Shown piece by piece: positions 49,781 through 59,565 of a stretch of 64,000 bases of DNA. The stretch comes from Paludibaculum fermentans (GTDB lineage Bacteria; Acidobacteriota; Terriglobia; Bryobacterales; Bryobacteraceae): the NCBI RefSeq assembly GCF_015277775.1, contig NZ_CP063849.1, positions 7,641,501 to 7,705,500 on the forward strand, read 5' to 3'. The notes under the pieces were generated by a model. It worked only from the letters and a program-made list of their open reading frames with translations, ran no database searches and was not told the DNA's origin. The position numbers were made by a program, and so were the translations under genes. The first letter of the stretch is position 1. The number at the start of each line of letters is the position of its first letter.

Positions 49781-50539
49781 TTGGTATTCTGCGGGATCTT
49801 GCGACAAAAACTGAAAGAGACCATCCTCCCCCTGCTGCCGGAATCCTTTGCCCGCTGGTACCGGGCACCTCAGTGTCCCCCCGATGCACAGGAGCGTTTC
49901 GGCCATCTGACTCTGCTCGAAACGTTTACGACGATTTATCGCGAGCAGGTCTGGGGGCGTGCCCCCGGCCAGGACTTCTACTCCGGCACAGGATCTGAGG
50001 ATGAATTCGCCATCCCCTACGCCGACGCCCTCCAACGCTTCCTTGAGCGGCACGGGATTCACACTGTGACGGACCTGGGCTGCGGCGACTTCCGCGTAGG
50101 GCGTCGCGTGTCCGCCCTCGTGGATCAGTATCACGGCGTCGATTGCGTCCCGGAACTCATTGCGCATCTCAGCGCAACCGAAGCCCGTCCGGGCGTCTCC
50201 TTCCATTGTCTGGACCTCACCACCTCTTCACTGCCCCCGGCCGGCGCGGCACTCATCCGGCAGGTCCTGCAACATCTGTCGAATCGGGAGATCGCCATGG
50301 TTCTCAGGCAGTGCGCGGACTACCCGTTCATCATCGTGACGGAGCACCTCCCCGTCGGCTATTGCCCTTGCCCCAATCTCGACCAGCTTCACGGCCCAAA
50401 CCCCCGCCTGGTCGCCGGCTCCGGTGTCTATCTGGATCAGCCGCCCTTTTCCCTGAAATGCTCGGTACTCCTCGAGCTCCCTTGTTGCCACGATTCGGTC
50501 ATCCGCACCATCGTGGTCGACAACCGGGCCGGAAACTAG
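49781..50539 (+). CDS. Class I SAM-dependent methyltransferase
   Basis: The protein has about 252 residues. The start is uncertain: a TTG at 49781 or one at 49799 (preceded by GGGA) gives a protein beginning FCGILRQKLKETIL or RQKLKETILPLL. Motif I is VTDLGCGDFRVGR near residue 88, followed by YHGVDCVPELI (motif II acid), FHCLDLTTSSLP and LIRQVLQHLSNREI. The longer upstream open frame lacks conserved sequence. The substrate is unknown; the layout resembles small-molecule methyltransferases with DLGCGDF. A 99 bp gap separates it from the TPR gene. Confidence 0.75.
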   Translation: MVFCGILRQKLKETILPLLPESFARWYRAPQCPPDAQERFGHLTLLETFTTIYREQVWGRAPGQDFYSGTGSEDEFAIPYADALQRFLERHGIHTVTDLGCGDFRVGRRVSALVDQYHGVDCVPELIAHLSATEARPGVSFHCLDLTTSSLPPAGAALIRQVLQHLSNREIAMVLRQCADYPFIIVTEHLPVGYCPCPNLDQLHGPNPRLVAGSGVYLDQPPFSLKCSVLLELPCCHDSVIRTIVVDNRAGN

Positions 50540-50638
50540 CTCAGCACCGCCGGCGGAATCCGCATATCATCCCGCGAGAGGAGAGCCCGTCCCGCTCCCG
50601 GATCCGGCGCCCGCGGTCTGCTGTGGTACTACTCAATA

Positions 50639-51028
50639 ATGCGGCACCTTCTCCTCGGGCTCGTAGTGTGTCTCGCTGTTCCGCTGCCTGGTCAAAACAA
50701 CGGGCTCATCGATAGCCTCAATCGTCTCGATGCCGGCAATTTCGCGGAATCGGCCCGAATTTTGGAACAGGCTGGAGTTCGCGCCGGTTCCGATGCCCGC
50801 GCCCTCCTCACCTTGGGCGTGGCCTTGACCCTCTCCGGCCGCTTCGAGGAGGCGATCGAGCCGCTGCAGCGCGCCGTCCAGATCAAGCGCCTCGACGAGG
50901 CCACCCTCTGGCTCTACGCCTGCGAACGCATGTCCGGCATCGTCACCGAGGCACACGCCTACGGCATCCGCCGCCCTGGCATGCCGCTACGCCTGGAGGG
51001 CATGCTGCCGGCCGATCAGTCCTCCTGA
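50639..51028 (+). CDS. TPR-repeat secreted protein, N-terminal fragment (frameshifted)
   Basis: A 129-residue open frame with signal peptide (LLLGLVVCLAVPLPGQ) and two TPR-like helical pairs (GNFAESARILEQAG, GVALTLSGRFEEAIEPLQRAVQ). It stops at TGA 51026-51028, but the adjacent frame continues directly with DPAWLNEFGKLNLTIGRY, so the two parts belong to one protein of about 820 residues. The junction TCC-TGA-C is where one extra base would need to be skipped. Confidence 0.7.
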   Translation: MRHLLLGLVVCLAVPLPGQNNGLIDSLNRLDAGNFAESARILEQAGVRAGSDARALLTLGVALTLSGRFEEAIEPLQRAVQIKRLDEATLWLYACERMSGIVTEAHAYGIRRPGMPLRLEGMLPADQSS

Positions 51029-51170
51029 CCCTGCCTGGCTGAACGAATTCGGCAAGCTCAATCTCACCATCGGCCGCTACATCTCCGCCCGGCGCTACTC
51101 CACTCTTCTGCTCAACGATCAGCCCTCCAGCGCGCCGGCTCTGCTCCGCCGCGCCTGGTGCGCCGCCCGC

Positions 51171-53111
51171 ATGGGCGATGCCGCCCGCACGTCGGCCGAT
51201 CTCGATGCCGCGGCCCGATCCGACGCCGCCGCCACGGCGCAACTCCGCCCGCGCATTGAAGCCGACCTGGCCGCAAACCGCGTCACCGGCACCGCGGAAA
51301 GCCACCTGGCGGCACTGGAGACCGCGGTCCGGTCCGGCCAACCACTCAGCCAGCTCATCCCGCGCGCCAGGAATGTCCTCGCCGCCTTCACCGCGCAACG
51401 CCTGGTCTACGAAGAGAAATACACCTCAGATCGCGCCGCCTTCGAGGCCGCCCTGCGCTCGCAATCCGCCTCCGCCGATACCCGCGCTAACTATGCACGT
51501 TTCCTCGTCACCGAGGCCGATCTCAACCGCCGCGCCTACTCCGTCGAGCCTCGCCCTGTCATCGAGGCCCTGCGCATCGGCATGAACCCCGGCCGCGAAC
51601 TGTCACGCGCGCTGGCTGTCGTCGATCAGGCACTGGCCGCCAACCCCAATCACATCCGCGCCCTGCTGATGAAGGCCATCATTCTCGATCGGCTCGGCCG
51701 CTTTGAGGAGGGCAAGCCGCTGGTCGAACGGGCCTTCCGCCTCGCCCCCACCAATCCGGAAGCCCTGCGCCTGCGCAGCGAGTATCTCTGGAGCGCCAAC
51801 ATCGACGCGCTCGACAAAGCCACGGCTCTTCGAACCCCCACCATCGAGGGCATCCGCACCTACGACGAAGGCGACACCCGCGTCACCGAGACCACCTATC
51901 GCAATCCGTCCGCTTACGACCAGGGCCGGGCTGCCGCTCTGGAGGGTGCTGCTCAGGAGTTGCGGGCTGGCGCCCGCGCCGCGCTGGAGGCCGCGATCCG
52001 CGCCTCCGCCGGTACACCAGAGGGCTTCGCCCTCCAGGCCGAGGCGCATTCCGTGAATAAGCGCTTCGACGAGGCCCGCGCCGTGCTTCAGCAGGGGCTG
52101 GCCCGCTTTCCTCATTCGCTGGCGCTGTACGAAGCACTCGTTCGCCTCGCCAAACGAACCCGCGATCTGGACCTGGAAGACGACGCGCAGTCCTCCGCCT
52201 TCAATCTCTTCGAATCCACAGCCGGCCCCAAGCTGCGCAAAGCTTGGCGCGCCATCCTCCGCTCCGATTGGGCGGCCATGGATGCAGCCCTCAACGACGC
52301 TGTCCGCCTCGATCCCACCGACGCCCGCATCCCCGCCTACCGTGCCGTCGCCCTGGAACGGCAGGGCCGCAAAGCGGACGCGTCCGTTGCCTGGTTCACC
52401 GCTCTCGCTCTCGAAGAAGCCCGCCTTTCCTACGACGAATCCTCCGTCTCCGCCGGAGTCTCCCGCTCGCCCACCTCTCTCGGACTGGTACTCGCTCTCC
52501 GCCACCGTGCCATCGGCGCGGCGAACGATCCGGCCGCCATCCTGGACCTGGCGAAAGGCGCGGCTCTGCACGCCCAGCGAATCAACATCGGGGACCGCTC
52601 CATGCTCGTCTGGCGCTACCTCCTCCCCGATCCAGCCATCGAGTCCACGCCCGGCCGCGATCATGCCGGCCTCTATCGCTGGGCGCCCAACGCGGCAACC
52701 GTGGCCGCCACCGCGCACGTCGCCTATGGGCGTGCCCTCGCCGCCTCCGGCGACGCAACAACGGCCCGCGCCGAATTCGAACAGGCTGCGCTCTGGGGTC
52801 AGCCTGCCGGTGTCGACATCGCTCGCTCCGCTGGCGCCTCTGCCCCTTCCGATCTCGAACGCGACTTCAATAACGGTGTCGCCACCGGAGCCATCGCCGA
52901 GGCCTATCTGGAAATGGCCCGGCTGGCCGTCGCGGATAAGGATATGCGCACCGCTCTCGACTACTACAACAAAGCCGTCAACGCCAAGCCCTCACCAGCC
53001 GTGAGACGGGAACTCGAACAGGTGCTCGAAAGCATCCGCAACCCTAATCAACCCAATCCGCAGGAGCGGCGCCGCGTCAGCCCGTTCGGCCGGAAAAAGA
53101 ACCAGAACTGA
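51171..53111 (+). CDS. TPR-repeat protein, C-terminal part of the frameshifted gene
   Basis: From the ATG at 51171 this frame encodes 646 residues, but it is open back to about 51027, where it meets the N-terminal fragment. It is an alanine-rich, all-helical protein with many TPR-like pairs (ALLMKAIILDRLGRFEEGKPLVERAF in blocks, then GLARFPHSLALYEALVRLAK, LDPTDARIPAYRAVALERQGR and NNGVATGAIAEAYLEMARLAV, split here for brevity). It ends in a basic tail, RRRVSPFGRKKNQN. It is probably a periplasmic or membrane-associated scaffold. Codon use is normal, so either a sequencing indel or a recent frameshift mutation is likely. Confidence 0.7.
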   Translation: MGDAARTSADLDAAARSDAAATAQLRPRIEADLAANRVTGTAESHLAALETAVRSGQPLSQLIPRARNVLAAFTAQRLVYEEKYTSDRAAFEAALRSQSASADTRANYARFLVTEADLNRRAYSVEPRPVIEALRIGMNPGRELSRALAVVDQALAANPNHIRALLMKAIILDRLGRFEEGKPLVERAFRLAPTNPEALRLRSEYLWSANIDALDKATALRTPTIEGIRTYDEGDTRVTETTYRNPSAYDQGRAAALEGAAQELRAGARAALEAAIRASAGTPEGFALQAEAHSVNKRFDEARAVLQQGLARFPHSLALYEALVRLAKRTRDLDLEDDAQSSAFNLFESTAGPKLRKAWRAILRSDWAAMDAALNDAVRLDPTDARIPAYRAVALERQGRKADASVAWFTALALEEARLSYDESSVSAGVSRSPTSLGLVLALRHRAIGAANDPAAILDLAKGAALHAQRINIGDRSMLVWRYLLPDPAIESTPGRDHAGLYRWAPNAATVAATAHVAYGRALAASGDATTARAEFEQAALWGQPAGVDIARSAGASAPSDLERDFNNGVATGAIAEAYLEMARLAVADKDMRTALDYYNKAVNAKPSPAVRRELEQVLESIRNPNQPNPQERRRVSPFGRKKNQN

Positions 53112-53272
53112 CGTCTCGCCCGCAAGATCAGATTCATTCCCGGCGTGGGCCGCCAGGCGCCCCCGAAACCTGCCGCCGCTGCCCTCATCCGTTTCGGAAT
53201 ATCCACGCCAAAAGACCACGCACGATTTGATACGCAAAACATCGCTATTGGCATTTCCGATAGACTTTCCCC

Positions 53273-56176
53273 ATGTGGTGGAAGCAATTCATACTGATTT
53301 TGTGCGTGATCACGCCTTGTGCCGTCGCACAGACTGCCAATCTCCCGGCTATTCCGCTTCGCGAAACGGCCTCTGTCGCCAGGACCCCGCCCGATTGGCA
53401 GCGTTTGGCCGCACAAACAAAAAGCTCGCCGGCCCACGTCGTCGTCGAACTCGCATCGGCGGCCACTGCGTTGACGCGTGCGGCGCTGCGCGCCTCCGGC
53501 ATCGAAATTCAGGATTGGATTGACGGTACCCGCTACTACGCTGCGCTCGACGCGCGCGGCGTCGCTGCAACGGCTGGAACCCGCCCGGCTCTCGACGGCA
53601 TCGCCATCTACGACCTCACCCCGGCAGACAAGATCTCCAGCTACTTGAGCGGCCCCGCCAGTGCCAAATGGGCGAGCGCTGAATGGCAGGGCCGCCCCGC
53701 CGTCGACGTCGCCGTTCTTCTCTTTCCCGACGTATCGGTGGACGACGCGCTCAGCCAGGCGCGCAGCCAGGGTTGGGGCGTCCTCGGAGAGTCCGCCTGG
53801 CAGCACCGGATCACATTGCGCATCGCCCGGGACGAACTGAGTCAACTCGCCGCCCTCGATTTTGTCCGCCACATCCAGCCCACACCCCCCGCTCCAGTAC
53901 AGTTCGACAACTTCTGGTCCGCGCAACTTATGGAAGCCGACAAAGTGAATACCGGCTCAGGCAGCGTGACCGGTAAAGGCGTAAAAGTCGGAATGTGGGA
54001 CGGCGGCACCGTCGCCTCGCTGCCCGATTTCACCGGCAGGCTGAAATTCCTGGAACAGCCTTTCAGCGACGCACATGCCACGCATGTCGCCGGGACCCTC
54101 GCCGGCGACGGCTCAACCGAGCAGGCGCTCAGGGGCATCGCACCCGGCGCTCTCCTGTTCAGCGGCACATTTTATGGGGACGTCTTTGAGAAGATGCGGC
54201 TGGCCGTCGCATCCTCCGGCGTCCAGATCTCCCAGAACTCCTGGGGCGAAGCCATCTACGAGAGTCTTGGCAACTGCGAAATGTATGGAGAGTACACGCA
54301 GGAAGAACGGCTGGTCGATGCGCTGACGGTGAATCAGAACCTCAGTGTGGTCTTTGCCATGGGCAACCCTCGCGACTCCGGCGAGTGTGCCCTCTCCGCC
54401 CGCGCCGGCTACTACTCCGCAGGTATCCCCGCGTCCGCCAAAAACGCCATTGCCGTCGCGGCGGCCAGCCGCCAGTCCGACATCAGCACGTTCAGTGGTT
54501 TCGGGCCCACGCGCGACGGCCGCCTCAAGCCGGACGTGACCGCCCTGGGTGTCGATGTACGCAGCCTCGCTGTCGGTGGATCCCTGACGGCGAGCGGCAC
54601 TTCCATGGCGGCCCCAGCCATCTCCGGCATGCTCGCCCTCCTGGTGGAGCGGCTCCAGGCCCGCCAGGGCGATTCCCAGCCCAAGGCCTCCCTGCTCAAG
54701 GCGATCCTCCTTAACAGTGCTCGCGACGTCGGGAACCCGGGTCCCGACTACGTCTTTGGCTACGGCATCCCCAATGCCCCTGCCGCCATCGCCGCCGTCG
54801 ACGAGAATCGCTACCTCGTCAATAGGATCTCCAGCGGCAGCGCCAATCACACCATCACCGTGCCGGGCGGTGCGGGCACACTCAGGGTCATGCTGGTCTG
54901 GTCTGATGCCCCCGGTTCGCCGGAGTCCTCCACCAGTCTCGTGAACGACCTTGACCTCTCCCTCTCGCATGCTGGCGACCCCGTCGCACTGCCCCTGACC
55001 CTGAATCCCAGAAATCCAGCCGCCGATGCACAGCCCGCCGTGAACCGCCGGGATAACGTCGAGCAGGTGGTGATTCAGAATCCGCCCGCGGGCGATTTCA
55101 CTGCCGTGGTGTCCGCCTTCCGCATGGGCGGAGCCGAGCAGGAATACGCGCTCACCTGGACCTTCGAGTCCGTGCCCGTTCCTCCCTGCACCATTACAAT
55201 CGACAATTCCGTGCTCACTGCCGCGGAAACCGGCGGCACCCTGCCCGTGGTACTCACGCAATCCAATCAATGCCCTCCTGGTGAAATCGAGAACCCGTCA
55301 GGCTGGGTCCAGACCTCGGTTCCTGGCCCTCTACGCGGCAGTTCAGTCGTGAAGATGCGCCTCGATCCCAATCAGACCAGCGGGTCCCGCTCCACCATGT
55401 TGCGCCTGGCGGGGAAGGAACTGCGCATCAACCAGTCCGGTCCTTGTATCGTTGAGACTCTGCCTTCCTCGCTCGAGGTACGGAAATACCTGGGCATTAT
55501 GGATTGCATTTACTACGGCAGCCACGCCAAGCTTTTCACCTTCGATGCGAAGGCCGGCCAGACCGTATCCATCCAGATGGAATCGGCTGACTTCGACACC
55601 TATCTCGAACTGCTAGGGCCCAATTTGAACGTCGTCGCCTACGATGATGACAGCATCGGCAAAACAGATTCGAGGATTCCCGGTCCCACCGGCAGGCTCA
55701 CCCTGCCTTACTCCGGAACCTACACCATCGTTGCGACCTCTTACGCCCTGCACGAAGGAACCTTCGTCATGAAGGTCGAATTCGGAGGACCACAGGACCC
55801 TCCGCCTGCTGACGTTTTCCCCCGCCAGATCACCGGCTGTCCTTTCACCGCGCCAGGCCAGTTGACCGACTCCTCGTCCGCCGACGGCAGGCGCGGCGCC
55901 CTCTATCGTACCCAGGCCTATGCGCTCCAGGCCTTCGCCGGCCAGCGGCTCGACATCTCTGTCTCCGAGGCCGATTTCGACAGCTTCGTCTACCTCATCT
56001 CACCCACGGGCGGTATCCTGGCAACCAACGACGACGATGCGGCGGGCACTGGTTCCCGCATCACCGAAACACTTCCGCTGGGCGGTACGTGGCGTATTGA
56101 GGTGACCTCCTTTGCGCCGTTCATAACCGGGAACTATCAACTGCAGGTCATGGGCTGTCCGCCCGTCGCCAAGTGA
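53273..56176 (+). CDS. Secreted S8 subtilisin-like protease with tandem PPC domains
   Basis: A 967-residue protein. It has a signal peptide at 1-19 (ILCVITPCAVAQ) and a long N-terminal pro-region to about 210. The peptidase S8 catalytic triad is: Asp in VGMWDGG near residue 240, His in DAHATHVAGTLAGDG near residue 269, and Ser in TASGTSMAAPAISG near residue 443, with the oxyanion Asn in VFAMGNPRD. A P-domain-like beta-sandwich follows (about 515-635). Two bacterial pre-peptidase C-terminal (PPC) domains occupy about 730-840 and 860-967 (SADFDTYLELLGP, EADFDSFVYLISP). It degrades proteins outside the cytoplasm. Confidence 0.88.
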   Translation: MWWKQFILILCVITPCAVAQTANLPAIPLRETASVARTPPDWQRLAAQTKSSPAHVVVELASAATALTRAALRASGIEIQDWIDGTRYYAALDARGVAATAGTRPALDGIAIYDLTPADKISSYLSGPASAKWASAEWQGRPAVDVAVLLFPDVSVDDALSQARSQGWGVLGESAWQHRITLRIARDELSQLAALDFVRHIQPTPPAPVQFDNFWSAQLMEADKVNTGSGSVTGKGVKVGMWDGGTVASLPDFTGRLKFLEQPFSDAHATHVAGTLAGDGSTEQALRGIAPGALLFSGTFYGDVFEKMRLAVASSGVQISQNSWGEAIYESLGNCEMYGEYTQEERLVDALTVNQNLSVVFAMGNPRDSGECALSARAGYYSAGIPASAKNAIAVAAASRQSDISTFSGFGPTRDGRLKPDVTALGVDVRSLAVGGSLTASGTSMAAPAISGMLALLVERLQARQGDSQPKASLLKAILLNSARDVGNPGPDYVFGYGIPNAPAAIAAVDENRYLVNRISSGSANHTITVPGGAGTLRVMLVWSDAPGSPESSTSLVNDLDLSLSHAGDPVALPLTLNPRNPAADAQPAVNRRDNVEQVVIQNPPAGDFTAVVSAFRMGGAEQEYALTWTFESVPVPPCTITIDNSVLTAAETGGTLPVVLTQSNQCPPGEIENPSGWVQTSVPGPLRGSSVVKMRLDPNQTSGSRSTMLRLAGKELRINQSGPCIVETLPSSLEVRKYLGIMDCIYYGSHAKLFTFDAKAGQTVSIQMESADFDTYLELLGPNLNVVAYDDDSIGKTDSRIPGPTGRLTLPYSGTYTIVATSYALHEGTFVMKVEFGGPQDPPPADVFPRQITGCPFTAPGQLTDSSSADGRRGALYRTQAYALQAFAGQRLDISVSEADFDSFVYLISPTGGILATNDDDAAGTGSRITETLPLGGTWRIEVTSFAPFITGNYQLQVMGCPPVAK

Positions 56177-56530
56177 CGCCCAAGCGCCGAACGCATGGAT
56201 ATATCCGGTGGGGCAAACTTCAACCTGAATGAGTCCGGCGAGCATCCCGCCGGCCCGGCTCGACTGGGCAATTGTCAGATAGCTGCGCCGGTCATTTAGC
56301 GCAAATGGGAGGAGAACAGACATCGACCATATGTGGTCAGGTGACCCGGATTCGTCAGGAATGAAGTCAGGGCCGGCATCGCCGGGGGAGTGAACCAAGG
56401 GAATCGCTGCCTGGGTACTTTGATTCCGAAAGTCGTTGAATGGCGGATCGTCCGCTGCTGTTCCGAAACCATCCCGGCGCTCTCGAAACGCGCCTTCGAT
56501 TCGGCTGCTCCGATCTGCCGTTTCCACCGC
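56177..56530. other. Intergenic region without a supported gene (354 bp)
   Basis: It lies between the protease stop and the DksA/TraR-like stop, which face each other. I see no credible coding frame. The region is probably the 3' flanks of two convergent genes; no convincing terminator hairpin with a T-run was found. Confidence 0.4.
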
Positions 56531-56920
56531 TCACCCGGCCATGGCAAGATCGTCGCTCAGAAACTCCACGCCTTCTCTCGCTGCCCGATCAGCCACGTCC
56601 TGGCAGTGGACACAGCGCGAGGCCCAGGGTACAACGGCCAGGCGTTTCGGATTGATCTCCTGGTCGCACTCAATGCAGATGCCGATGGTGCCGTCCTGCA
56701 CCCGCCGGATGGCCGCCTTCACCTCCCGCAGCACCTTCGACTCCCGGTGCGCGTTCAGAATTGCCAGATCGCGCTCCGAGGCGTATTGGATCTCATCCAT
56801 ATGGTCCGCGCTCTTCTCGATGGCAATCCCATCACGCACCTTTAATTCATGAAGGAGTTCGGATTCTTTCTGCTCCAGGATGACCTTTAACTCGCTTGCT
56901 ACGCTCTTTGTTTTTTTCAT
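56531..56920 (-). CDS. DksA/TraR-family C4 zinc-finger protein
   Basis: The protein has 129 residues from the ATG at 56920 (GGAG 6 nt upstream). A basic N-terminus is followed by a coiled coil of about 60 residues (ELKVILEQKESELLHEL) and the zinc finger CIECDQEIN...CVHC (two CxxC pairs). The C-terminus resembles DksA/TraR, which binds in the RNA polymerase secondary channel to modulate initiation with ppGpp. The acidic residues at the coiled-coil tip (normally DxxDxA) are not obviously conserved: the tip reads SADHMDEIQYASERD. A function as general stress regulator is inferred. Divergent from the patatin gene. Confidence 0.85.
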   Translation of the reverse strand: MKKTKSVASELKVILEQKESELLHELKVRDGIAIEKSADHMDEIQYASERDLAILNAHRESKVLREVKAAIRRVQDGTIGICIECDQEINPKRLAVVPWASRCVHCQDVADRAAREGVEFLSDDLAMAG

Positions 56921-57163
56921 CGTCGTCTCCTTGCCGCCTCTCTGCTGTGCCTTCTCCAAGCACGCTCCGGTCCAATCCGGGTGTTCTGTGCCGGATTCTC
57001 CGCTTCTTCCTTCTCGGAGTTCCTCCCTCCGGCTCGAAGTTCGGCCCTCGGCATGCTCTATCCAGGCTTCGGCTACTCGCAGCCAGGCCGCCGGTCTCCG
57101 GCCGGCCATGAACGGGTTTCGCCCGTCTCAACTGGCGCGGCGTCCAGTGCCCTTAGGAGATAG

Positions 57164-59359
57164 GTGAAAGCGACTTTCTTTATCCTGCCCGCGGCCCTAC
57201 TGATGCTGGCGGGCCCGGCTTGCCCACAGCAGGCCCCCCAGGCCGCTCGCCGCCCCCGCGTGGGCCTCGTGCTCGCCGGCGGTTCCGCGAACGGCCTTGT
57301 CCACGTGGGCGTCATCCGCTGGCTCGATGAACATCACATCCCGGTCGACTACATCGCCGGAACGAGCATGGGCGCCCTCATGGGCGCTCTCTACGCGACC
57401 GGCCGCAGCCCCCAGGAAATGACCGCCTTTGTCGATGCCATCGATTGGCCCGCCACTCTGCGCGTGAACACGCCTTTTCAGAGCCTCTCGTTCCGCCGCA
57501 AGGAAGACCGCCGGCAGTTCCCCACGGCCATCGAAGTCGGACTCAAGGGCGGCTTCAAACTGCCCATGGGCCTCTCCCCGGGCCATGGCGTCGGGTTGGT
57601 CATCAGCCGCGCCACTGCCCCCTACGAGCATTTGAAAAACTTCGATCAGCTACCCATCCCCTTGCGCTGCGTGGCGACTGACCTGGTCCGCGGCGAGGAG
57701 GTCGTCTTCTCCAACGGGTCACTCTTCGACGCTCTCCGCGCCACCATGTCGATCCCTGGCGTCTTCGCTCCGCTTCGCCTCGGCAATCAAGTGTTGGTCG
57801 ACGGCGGCGTTTTGAATAACCTGCCCGTCGATGTGGTCCGGGCCATGGGCGCCGACGTGGTCATCGCCGTCGGCCTCGATACTTCCGAAACCGACGGCGG
57901 CTACGACAATCTCCTCTCCGCCGTGCGGCGGTCTCTCGGCATCATGGTTTCCGCCAACGAGAAGCGGAACATGAAGAACCTCGGCAAGGCTGACCTCATC
58001 CTCCTCCCGGACCTGTCAGGCTTCGTCGGCAGCAGCTACAGCGAAAGCACGGGCTTGGCCGATCGTGGCTATGAAGAGGCCGGCCGCAAGGCGCGCTTCC
58101 TCCAAACCCTCGCCGTGAACGAATCCGAGTGGGCCGCGCTCAAGGCCGATCGCGCCGGCCGCCGCCGGCCAGAGTGGATTCAACCGCAGTTCCTTGAGGT
58201 GCAAGGCATGGTAGGTATCAAAAACGAGCGCCTCCCAACCAGCCTCAGCGGAGAACTCGGCGTCCCGCTCACTCAGCCGAAACTGGAGGATCAGCTCACC
58301 GAGATCACCGGCCTCGGCCGCTACAAGTCGGCGGACTACGGCTTCCTGCAGCGGGATGGCCGTGAAGGGATTCAGGTCCGCGTCCACCCCAAAAACTACG
58401 GCCCCCCGTTCCTCAACACCGGCGTTTTCGTCTCCGGGTCGAACTCAGAGGGCCTCAAGCTTGGCATCGCGGGGCGCCTGACCATCATGGACCTGCTCAT
58501 CCCCGATTCGGAATGGCGCACCGACTTCAGCCTGGGCACCGACAACCGGGTAGCCACCGAATACTATGCCCGCCTGAAGCAGACACGTCTCTTCCTGGCT
58601 CCGGGCGGGTTCCTGTCCCAGAGATCTCAGGAATTTTACAATCACGGCAGCACGTCGCTGTATTCGTACAAGGTCAGGGAGACCGGTGGGACGTTGGATC
58701 TCGGATACTCGCCCGGGCGTTTCTCGGAAATTCGCGTGGGCTACAAAGTCAGTTCCCTGCACACCTATGTCACCAGCGGAACCTCCGGTGCCCAGCCGCT
58801 CAGCGGCCAGGTCCGTGCGGCGCATGCCCGCTTTGCTTACGACCATGTGGACCACATCGTACCCACTCGCGGCATCTACTTCACCTTCGACGGGCAGTGG
58901 GCCGACCGCTGGCCCGGCGCGCGCAAGCAGTTTCCCATTCTCGAGTCGAGAATCGCCTACGCCCGGCAGTTCGGCGATTCGTATTCCATCGTCGAATCCG
59001 CTAGCGGAGGGACGACCGTCAGCAACATGCAGGGCTTCCCGCCCTTTACCTTGGGCGGACCAACCCGCCTCGCCGCCCTGGCTCACTACCAGCTCATCGG
59101 CAACCACTACTACTACAACGGCTTCTACGTGATGCGCTCGCTCGCTGACCAGAAAGTGCCGCTTCTGCGGGGTTTTCGCGCCATGCTGGGCTACGAAACA
59201 GGCAACGCGTTCAGCGCCGGTGATCCGCTGCGGCCATTCAACGACGGTGTCGTCGGGCTCATCCGCGAAACGCCCGTTGGGGTGGTCTTCCTCGGCGGCA
59301 GTGTGGGCGAGCGCGGAGAGAGAAAGATCTTCATCAGCATCGGCCGGTTCTTCTTCTAG
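57164..59359 (+). CDS. Patatin-like phospholipase with outer-membrane beta-barrel (type Vd/PlpD-like)
   Basis: The protein has 731 residues from a GTG with AGGAGA 3 nt upstream. It has a signal peptide (residues 1-22), then a patatin domain at about 31-240: oxyanion motif VLAGGSANGLVHVG, nucleophile serine in GTSMGALMG near residue 68 and the DGG catalytic Asp near residue 209 (VLVDGGVLNNLP). A POTRA-like linker (about 330-400) is followed by a C-terminal beta-barrel rich in alternating aromatic strands and ending in GERKIFISIGRFFF, with terminal Phe as outer-membrane signal. Such proteins expose or release a lipase at the surface. The usual Arg of GGGxRG is Asn here. Confidence 0.85.
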   Translation: MKATFFILPAALLMLAGPACPQQAPQAARRPRVGLVLAGGSANGLVHVGVIRWLDEHHIPVDYIAGTSMGALMGALYATGRSPQEMTAFVDAIDWPATLRVNTPFQSLSFRRKEDRRQFPTAIEVGLKGGFKLPMGLSPGHGVGLVISRATAPYEHLKNFDQLPIPLRCVATDLVRGEEVVFSNGSLFDALRATMSIPGVFAPLRLGNQVLVDGGVLNNLPVDVVRAMGADVVIAVGLDTSETDGGYDNLLSAVRRSLGIMVSANEKRNMKNLGKADLILLPDLSGFVGSSYSESTGLADRGYEEAGRKARFLQTLAVNESEWAALKADRAGRRRPEWIQPQFLEVQGMVGIKNERLPTSLSGELGVPLTQPKLEDQLTEITGLGRYKSADYGFLQRDGREGIQVRVHPKNYGPPFLNTGVFVSGSNSEGLKLGIAGRLTIMDLLIPDSEWRTDFSLGTDNRVATEYYARLKQTRLFLAPGGFLSQRSQEFYNHGSTSLYSYKVRETGGTLDLGYSPGRFSEIRVGYKVSSLHTYVTSGTSGAQPLSGQVRAAHARFAYDHVDHIVPTRGIYFTFDGQWADRWPGARKQFPILESRIAYARQFGDSYSIVESASGGTTVSNMQGFPPFTLGGPTRLAALAHYQLIGNHYYYNGFYVMRSLADQKVPLLRGFRAMLGYETGNAFSAGDPLRPFNDGVVGLIRETPVGVVFLGGSVGERGERKIFISIGRFFF

Positions 59360-59565
59360 CAGCGCTGGGCAGTCAGGGCAAACGCCCAGGTGGCTCAATG
59401 GGCCGGGCGAACCGGCAGCGGACGGCAGGAGGTGGGCAGCACGACAACCAATCAATCCAGCAGGATAGACGGGCAGAATTGCCTCCCTCTGCCGTGTCAA
59501 CGCACGGACTCCTGCCGCCGTTGCCGTACTTTCGCCGCGCACGGGCTCCGAACCCCAGGGACGCC

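Noticed and set aside
51020-51030. Programmed +1 frameshift of the RF2 type in the TPR gene
   Set aside because: The slip site TCC-TGA-C lacks the CTT-TGA geometry and a closely spaced Shine-Dalgarno; mutation or sequencing error is simpler.
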